Assembly: GCA_026874595.1 (NCBI GenBank) | Contig: CM049322.1 | Location: 28,831,340 to 28,895,339, forward strand | DNA from: Sipunculus nudus | Lineage: Eukaryota > Annelida > Sipuncula > Golfingiida > Sipunculidae | Reading direction: 5' to 3' | DNA: 64,000 nucleotides | In this document: piece by piece, positions 57,661 through 64,000 of the stretch | Numbering within the stretch: the first letter of the stretch is position 1 | How the letters are laid out: every line of letters begins with the position of its first letter | Notes under the pieces: model-generated | What the model was told of the DNA's origin: nothing | What the model saw: the letters and a program-made list of their open reading frames with translations, nothing else | Database searches by the model: none | Made by a program: the position numbers and the translations under genes

Positions 57661-57747
57661 ATGACTGGCTAGATGATTGCTTTGAAACGGTTGGTGCGGG
57701 ATTACACTCAACTTCCGGCGTTAGAAGAAGTGCAGGCGGCAAAGGAG
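57661..57747 (+). CDS. RFX4: RFX4-type transcription factor, coding exon 2
   Basis: Acceptor GGTGTTTCAG, donor GTACAT, phase 1 to 1. It encodes DDWLDDCFETVGAGLHSTSG and a basic Gly-rich end. The acidic Trp/Cys start parallels the N-terminal segment of vertebrate RFX4; the rest is poorly conserved. Confidence 0.78.
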
Positions 57748-58865
57748 GTACATAAAATGATGTCGTAATGTCATATCTGAGATGAAAATATATACTTTAT
57801 CAGTATGTTACAAATAAACGTTCAATTGGATAACACAAGAAATTTTTAGCTTATTACACTTATTTTTTCCACCGTCATTATCAATGCTTTTTTCATTTTC
57901 GAAATCAAAGTCTCTTGTCCTCAATGAAAATGAAGATACATAACATTTTACTTGCTGGAGCGAGAAAACAGAATTGTCCAAACTTGATGTGAGATAAAAC
58001 AGAGTTTTAGGGAATTACCGGAGGAGGGTTTTATGGCAATTTCTTCAGATATTTTAAGTCTTTTTAGTTGGAACCCGAAAAGAAAACCTTGGTAAGAGTC
58101 ATAGTTTCTGCTGCTGTTGTCTTCAAAATCCATTTTCTGTGTATTTCAGTAAACATAGCAATGCTTAAGGAAAAGAGAGTCCGTTATTTCAAAGTCGTAC
58201 TGCCATACAATGTTTCAGATAATGCTTGTATCATGTGAATATACCGGTTGGTTAAAGAATGTTTGCAACATATATTTCGGGGATGGTGTATGTATGCAAT
58301 AAAAGTTTTTATCATACAAAAAGTTAATATGTAGTATTCGTAGTCATTGGGTTTATGAAACATCCAATAAACCAATAAAGAAATTCATGATAGCAAATGA
58401 GTCTTCTAGAAACTCCTGTGAAAGCTTCCATCACACATCGCATGGCAACGCCTGTGGTATTTCATCAAGAGCTCTCTGATACACTATAACTCATGTATAT
58501 CACCACTTTCCCCGTCTGATAGCAGGTTTTATACCGTTGTTGTTTGATATATCTGAGGTACATTCGTCACAAGAGGCAATTTTAAAGAGAAATAAAAGAG
58601 AAATAATGACGATAAAAGTGAAACTTAAATATCCGCTCATCAAATGATGTAGATTTAGCAGGTATGCAAATTTAGAAATACATAAAAAAGTGACTTGTGT
58701 TGTGTACACTCATGTTTCCGTCATTTTGGTATAAATCAATGAATTTTGGACGGACGTATATATTTGTATTAATATTGGTTTACAACATGTTAGTATAATT
58801 TAATACGTTGACAGCTTCTATAGCTCTAAAAACAGTCGGAGATTCTTATTTTTAATATGAACATA

Positions 58866-58905
<40 letters not shown>

Positions 58906-60100
58906 ACATACACAATAGTAAAAAATCTTACTTAAAATATAGATTCGGAATAAAAATATTCGAAGAAGGCATTTGTGCATTATTTTGCGTATAAAGATAT
59001 AATACCGAATAAGTTTATAAACTTTATTTTACAGTTATTGAAATGTTATTTTAGTTATTGTTATTCTTCTTTTTTTTCTTCTTCTTCTTCTCATTATTAT
59101 TAAGGACCAATTTGACTCGGCGTTTGCCTTTCAAAATGGTTGAACTCTGTTCTTTAAGTTCGTATATTGAGTACAAATTATCAGTTTTTATTTTTAAATG
59201 TCGCTATTCTAATTATCTGTATTGCTAGGTAACTACGCAAGTTTTATAAACATCACGGATCTGTTTGCACATTGGCGGGAACGTGTTAATTGCCCCGCAT
59301 TGGCCTTACTTCTGTGCGAATGCTTCATGTTACAAATTACCTTATCAAATAACATGAATTATAACTGAAGGGCCCAATAACAGTCATCAATGAAACATAT
59401 CTTGTTGTCATCTTCCCGCGGGGACTATACGAGACATCCGACAGGGATGTTGGCGGTAATTTATCAAGAAGGCGATCACAATGGAACACGCGCGGATGAA
59501 TCTGTTGAACGAAGTCAACAGGCCGTAAAATGTCCGGGGGCATTTGGAAGCCAGAGTTTAGATTGAGCCCGCATAACTTCTCGCCTTTATATTGCGCTAA
59601 CAAAGAGATGACAAATACTTCAGAAGAAAGCGAGGCCATTTTGCCACCTGCCCGTAACATAAACTAGAACAGACGACCCTACTGCCTTCCAATGCTGTCA
59701 AGCGGCTCGTCGAGCCGTACGTCGGGGTGTCGTGAGATTGTCGTAAAATCTCCCGCGGTGTCAGCCGGCCGTTTAACTGCGGGGTATGAAGAAGAATTAA
59801 TAGCCATGTACACGTATTAATTAGTGTGGTTGACTTGCAATATGGAGCAATATGATTGCATAGATTAGCCCTATGGGAAAGCTGAGGAATTTTCTCGGTC
59901 ACCTTGATTGAATACCCATGGGTTCTATGAATTTCTACAAAAAAAGATGCACTGATGCAGCTTTTTACAGGACAAACTTTCTGACACCAAGGAAAAAGCT
60001 GTTTTGTTAAAAAGGTTCCAGTATAGTAATAGAAGGATTATGAATTAAAGAATACAAAGGTGTCTAGAGATATTTCACATATATTTTATTTTTTTTTCAG
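57748..60100 (+). other. RFX4 intron 2 with a possible regulatory block
   Basis: Mostly AT-rich. A stretch at about 59230-59900 is less AT-rich and contains GTTAATTGCCCC, several CG-containing words and ATTAATTA at 59817-59824. Frames there are open on the minus strand but show no domain. It resembles the block at 34260-34960 in character. Confidence 0.4.
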
Positions 60101-60158
60101 ATGACATGAAGGACAGAGCGGCGTCCAAGCCTCATTCCACACCACTAACCTTAAAATG
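60101..60158 (+). CDS. RFX4: RFX4-type transcription factor, coding exon 3
   Basis: Acceptor TTTTTTTTCAG, donor GTAAGA, phase 1 to 2. It encodes DDMKDRAASKPHSTPLTLKW (Trp split across the junction). The RASKPHSTP-x-TL-x-W segment is the start of the RFX4 DNA-binding domain. Confidence 0.9.
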
Positions 60159-61099
60159 GTAAGACATTTTTTACCGGCATTAAAGTGACAAAAAATAATA
60201 TATACGTTCACTTGCAAAAATGTATTTATTTAAAGGATGATTAATATAATGTTGACAAGAAAATGAAAAGCAGAAACATTTGACCTTATTTACATCAACA
60301 TGGTAAAATCTTAAACATTCCTTGCATGCATAGGGATACAAGTTCTCTTTTCATGGCTCTTTCTTCCTAGTCATGCAGTGCTTCTTGTAAATTGTTTGTT
60401 GATACCACAGGAAAATACAAAAATGTCTATCAGGCTTATTCATTCCATATTTTTTTTCTGAATTTTCGAAAAGTTGTCCTTCGTAAAATATACAAAGTGG
60501 TCTGCGAAGAATATTTATTTATCTTTTATTCACAATAACATTGACGGATGTCTTAGATAATTTAACCATACTCGAAGGAGAAAGGTTGAATGAGTCTTTA
60601 TCTTTTTTTTTAAACAGATAATCAACTTTATATGCTTAATTATGTAGCTGAAGGGAGACCTGCAAGGTATACTGTTTTAATCGCCATATTACATTTTACT
60701 TCCTGTTTGTACAACTGCTTTTTGATCAAAATTGAAACATCTGTGTCGGTCACCATAGATGGAATCATTTCTTTAACTAAAGATCCTGCATGACAGTAAA
60801 ATGTAACTCCAGCTGGGAATACATAATGTTAATTGTAACTATTTACATAAAAGACATATAGGCATATCAGAAACTAGTTAAAAAAGCAATCTCTTAACGA
60901 CAGCCGTGGGGCGGCATTGTAGATGGCACAGAAAGGAGTACTAATGGTCGCTGATGAAAAAAAGGAAATATATCGAATGAGATAAATGAATTTATTTCAT
61001 ATCATTATTCTTCATTAAGGACATGTTTTAAGTTTATTAAATTTGAATTGATAAATAGATATATGTACTCAAACCACTATCTGGAGCTGTCCGGTCATG

Positions 61100-62030
61100 T
61101 TTATAATAATAATAATATATTTAATTTATATAGCGATTATTCAACAAAATATTTATCAAAAGCGCTTTACAAGACAAAGCACAGTTTTACTAAAACATAA
61201 AATGTAGATTCTACTAAAGCAAAGATTCCTAAAAGAAAACCCTAAATTCTAAGAACTACCAAAAGCTATTATAAAAAGGTAAGTTTTGAGAATTCTTTTA
61301 AAAGAAGCTAAAGATGGTGAAGCTCTGATTGAGTGCGGAAGTTCATTCCACAACCTTGGTGCCACAGCTGAGAAAGCTCTCGAACGACACTTAAATTGGC
61401 GATTGACCATTTATGGCTTTATATACTTAAAATAAAATTTTAAAATCAAGGCGCTGTCGCACCGGGAGCCAATGTAGTTCTTTAAGTATTGGTGTAATGT
61501 GGTCGCGCTTCTTGGCACCAGTTACAAACCTAGCAGCTGCATTCTGCACTCTCTGTAGCCGGTCCAGTAACTTGCTAGGAAGACCACATAGCAAAGAGTT
61601 GGAACAGTCAATCCTTGAACTGATGAACGCATGAATTAATGTTATTAGTGAATTTTGAGTTAGGAAACCCTTTATCCTAGCTATATTACGCAGGTGGTAA
61701 AAAGCCAACCTACAAATATTATTTACATGCTTGTCAAGGCAAAGCCCTTGGTCAAACACTACCCCCAGGTTTCTAGCACTGTTTGTTGACATAACTATAC
61801 AGAGTCAAATATGTTAAGAGTTTTCAACTGAATTTTTTAACTCTGCTGGTTTGTACCGATAATCAGAACCTCAGTTTTATCAGCATTGAGTTGAAGCAGA
61901 ATCTGACACATCCAAACACCTATGTCATGCAAGCATGTTTCAATGGTAGAAATAGGAACCTTTGATTCTGGTTTAAATGATACATAAATTTTTATCATAT
62001 ACTTCCATGAGTGAAGCAATATGTTTGTTA
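61100..62030 (-). pseudogene. CR1/L2-like LINE 3' fragment
   Basis: The minus-strand frame at 62019-61837 contains ICQ-like DIGVWMCQILLQLNADKTE, the segment after the RT active site. The frame at 61792-61427 contains NLGVVFDQGLCLDKHV, SSRIDCSNSLLCGLP, RVQNAAARFVTG and ELHWLPVRQRL, the conserved RT C-terminus of this clade. A frame break lies near 61800. A 3' UTR runs to a (AAT)n-like end at about 61105. It is antisense within RFX4 intron 3. Confidence 0.88.
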
Positions 62031-62489
62031 TATTTCATGAAATAGATCTGTATATTTTCATTTCCGGGATTGCTTTGGAATTTTTTTACGTTCATTTACC
62101 TGACAGCGTCCAAAAGTCAGCCGTAATTTGTCAGTTGCGTAAACTGACAACATATTTAGTACTTTTTTCGACAGAATAGGAGAGAATCCTTTGGGTGTTC
62201 TCTTCATAATCCTAAATCCACGAACCGTCTTGTTTTTTGTAAAATAGATTGTATCCGATCAGGACATTGCAGTGCATACCTATAGTGTCCTGTTTGTCAA
62301 ATCCGTGCACAGGCCAAAACCGATGTTTGATCTATTCATGGAAAGGTGAATAAGGTCAGTGTAAACACACGCTAAAGGGGAGCAAAGTCGACCTGGTGCG
62401 GTCCCCTCTATGATTATAAGCAGCAATTTATACACGGGTAAAATTGAGGCAATTGTGGAATGATTAGTCCTCCATTAATTAGACTTCGG

Positions 62490-63012
62490 GCAGACAGATA
62501 CACTGCTAGAATGATTATAGTCCTACAGAAATCAGACTTCTGGCAGACAGATACACAGCTGAAATAATTATAGTTCCAAAGTAATCAGACTTCCGTCAGG
62601 CAGAAACACTGCTTGAATGATTAGTCCTCTGATAACCATACACCGGACAGACTAATACACTGCTAGAATGATTATAGCCCTACAGTGATCACACTTCGGG
62701 CAGACAGATACACCGTTAGAATGATTAGTCCTACAGTGATCAGACTTCAGGCAGACAGATATACTGCTTGGATGATTAGTCCCGTGATAACCATACACCA
62801 GAGAGACAGATACACTGCTGGAATGATTAGTCCTCTGATAACAATACACCGGAGAGACAGATACACTGCTGGGATTATTAGTCCCGTGATAACCATACAC
62901 CAGAGAGACAGATACACTGCTGGGATTATTAGTCCCGTGATAACCATACACCAGAGAGACAGATACACTGCTGGAATGATTAGTCCTTTGACATCCATAC
63001 ACCGGAGAGACA
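62490..63012. repeat. 53-bp minisatellite beside RFX4 exon 4
   Basis: About ten direct copies around AGACAGATACACTGCT-GAATGATTAGTCC, in two variants. The array ends about 65 bases before the acceptor of RFX4 exon 4. Confidence 0.88.
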
Positions 63013-63079
63013 CAGTCTCGACTGGACTGATGAGTTACCAAATAACAAAGCTGATCTTCTATACTTCCTGACCCCACAG

Positions 63080-63203
63080 GTTAGAAGAGAACTACGAGAT
63101 CGCGGAGGGAGTGTGTATTCCTAGGAGCACCCTGTATCTCCACTACCTGGACTTCTGTGAGAAGAATGACTCTCAGCCAGTCAACGCCGCCAGCTTTGGC
63201 AAG
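63080..63203 (+). CDS. RFX4: RFX4-type transcription factor, coding exon 4 (DNA-binding domain)
   Basis: Acceptor ACCCCACAG, donor GTAAGA, phase 2 to 0. It encodes [20 protein letters not shown] and [20 protein letters not shown] plus Lys, almost identical to the first half of the RFX4 winged-helix domain, which contacts X-box DNA. The [10 protein letters not shown] and CEKND segments point to RFX4 rather than RFX1-3. RFX4 regulates ciliary and neural genes in vertebrates. The rest of the domain lies beyond the window, so the gene is partial: 94 codons from four exons. Confidence 0.95.
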
Positions 63204-64000
63204 GTAAGACGATTATACATACAGCTCTCAGTCATTTTATCATATTTTGTCTGCTTCTCTTTTTTCAAAAGTCAAAAAATCATCAGGTTTATGAATTTTA
63301 AAGGTGTAATTTACAGAGTTTTTTTTTATTTATTTAGATAATGTTTTGGAAATAGATGTATAATTAAACAAAATGCCAGAATTACAAGAAATTCTTCTAT
63401 GACCATGCCCCTTGAATGAAATTAATACATAAGAAGAAGACAGAAATATAAATTCCAAGCGCTAATATTATTCTGATACTCGGTTCGCCGGAACATCAAT
63501 CGATGACTGTATTACGATACACGTTTTTCGAAACTTGGTGCAAGTTAGGGCAGATATAGTGGATAGGTATCTGTCGCCATCTACCGAGACTTTTGAGATC
63601 TATTGGATTATTCTTAAATGAATGAACAAAAGGCACGTTAAACTCCAAGTTTGTGGTCAGAATGTCATTTTTTCCATGTTGTACATTTAGAATCGAACAC
63701 ACATCATACAGTAATTAAACACTGACAGAATTTTCCTCGTCTTGCATTGGGAACCTCCAAGAGCAGGCGAGACGTGGAGAGAAGACTCCCGAGTAAATTA
63801 ATGTAGCCTTGTACTATTAGGAATGAAAACAGGAATCAAAATTTGCTTAAATAATATATGAATAACAAATAGTTGAGTTCAAGGCAGAACCCGGAAAATA
63901 GAATGTGATATCTAAAATTAATCAGTGAACAAACATTCAGGTTTCAAACTGAAGGACTTTTACACTTGGAATAGTGTCACCATTGTATTCAAACCTGTGT
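63204..64000 (+). other. Start of RFX4 intron 4
   Basis: AT-rich, no further RFX4 exon seen before the window ends. Confidence 0.6.

Noticed and set aside
59337-59902. Two overlapping minus-strand open frames in RFX4 intron 2
   Set aside because: No domain, no splice framework; more likely noncoding regulatory sequence with fewer chance stops.
62652-63077. Open frames across the 53-bp array on both strands
   Set aside because: Repeat-derived; no recognisable protein.

Overview
The window looks like AT-rich nuclear DNA of an invertebrate animal, probably a marine mollusc and perhaps a bivalve. It has long introns with GT-AG borders, many TA microsatellites and minisatellites, degenerate LINE and Ty3/gypsy relics, MITEs, and short exons that mostly lie below the length of an ordinary ORF call. 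The phylum is an inference from overall character, not from a species-diagnostic marker. No rRNA, tRNA or CRISPR array was recognised. Positions below were read by hand; exon borders were cross-checked by splice phase.

Layout. (1) 1-3040 is unassigned. (2) 3041-8581 is a decayed minus-strand LTR retrotransposon with gag, protease, an integrase zinc-binding remnant, RT and RNase H in that order, so the integrase lies upstream of RT (Gmr1-like order). Its 3' end, including the 3' LTR, is tandemly duplicated (about 920 bp). (3) 9634-26248 (minus) is a 15-exon gene that I assembled from small exons. It encodes a secreted protein of about 532 aa with three tandem lipocalin domains. Every splice phase agrees and the GxW motifs fall at a regular spacing of about 170 residues. 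Its introns hold a 63-bp minisatellite of about 52 units, a 55-bp minisatellite, an (AAT)n tract, a LINE tail and a Harbinger-type MITE. (4) 27959-32975 (plus) is a two-exon secreted VWC-domain protein, divergent from the lipocalin gene. Its 4.6-kb intron contains a LINE relic and a Mutator-type MITE. (5) 33-49 kb is mostly noncoding, with a large 46/92-bp minisatellite (38.4-41.2 kb) and two unassigned minus-strand exon candidates. (6) 49107 to the right edge holds the first four coding exons of an RFX4-type transcription factor. It enters the winged-helix DNA-binding domain and runs off the window.

Main discovery. The 63-bp minisatellite at 16.0-19.3 kb is not random satellite. Its last unit is the 3' splice site and first codons of lipocalin exon 6 (Leu-Leu-Gly-Arg-Trp-Tyr). 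The array is therefore an amplification of a splice acceptor plus the GxW exon start. It places about 51 decoy acceptors upstream of the real one, and in every standard unit the TAG that ends the next acceptor is an in-frame stop. A second, single-copy duplication of an exon start with its acceptor (exon 8) lies in the same gene and also leads to a stop.
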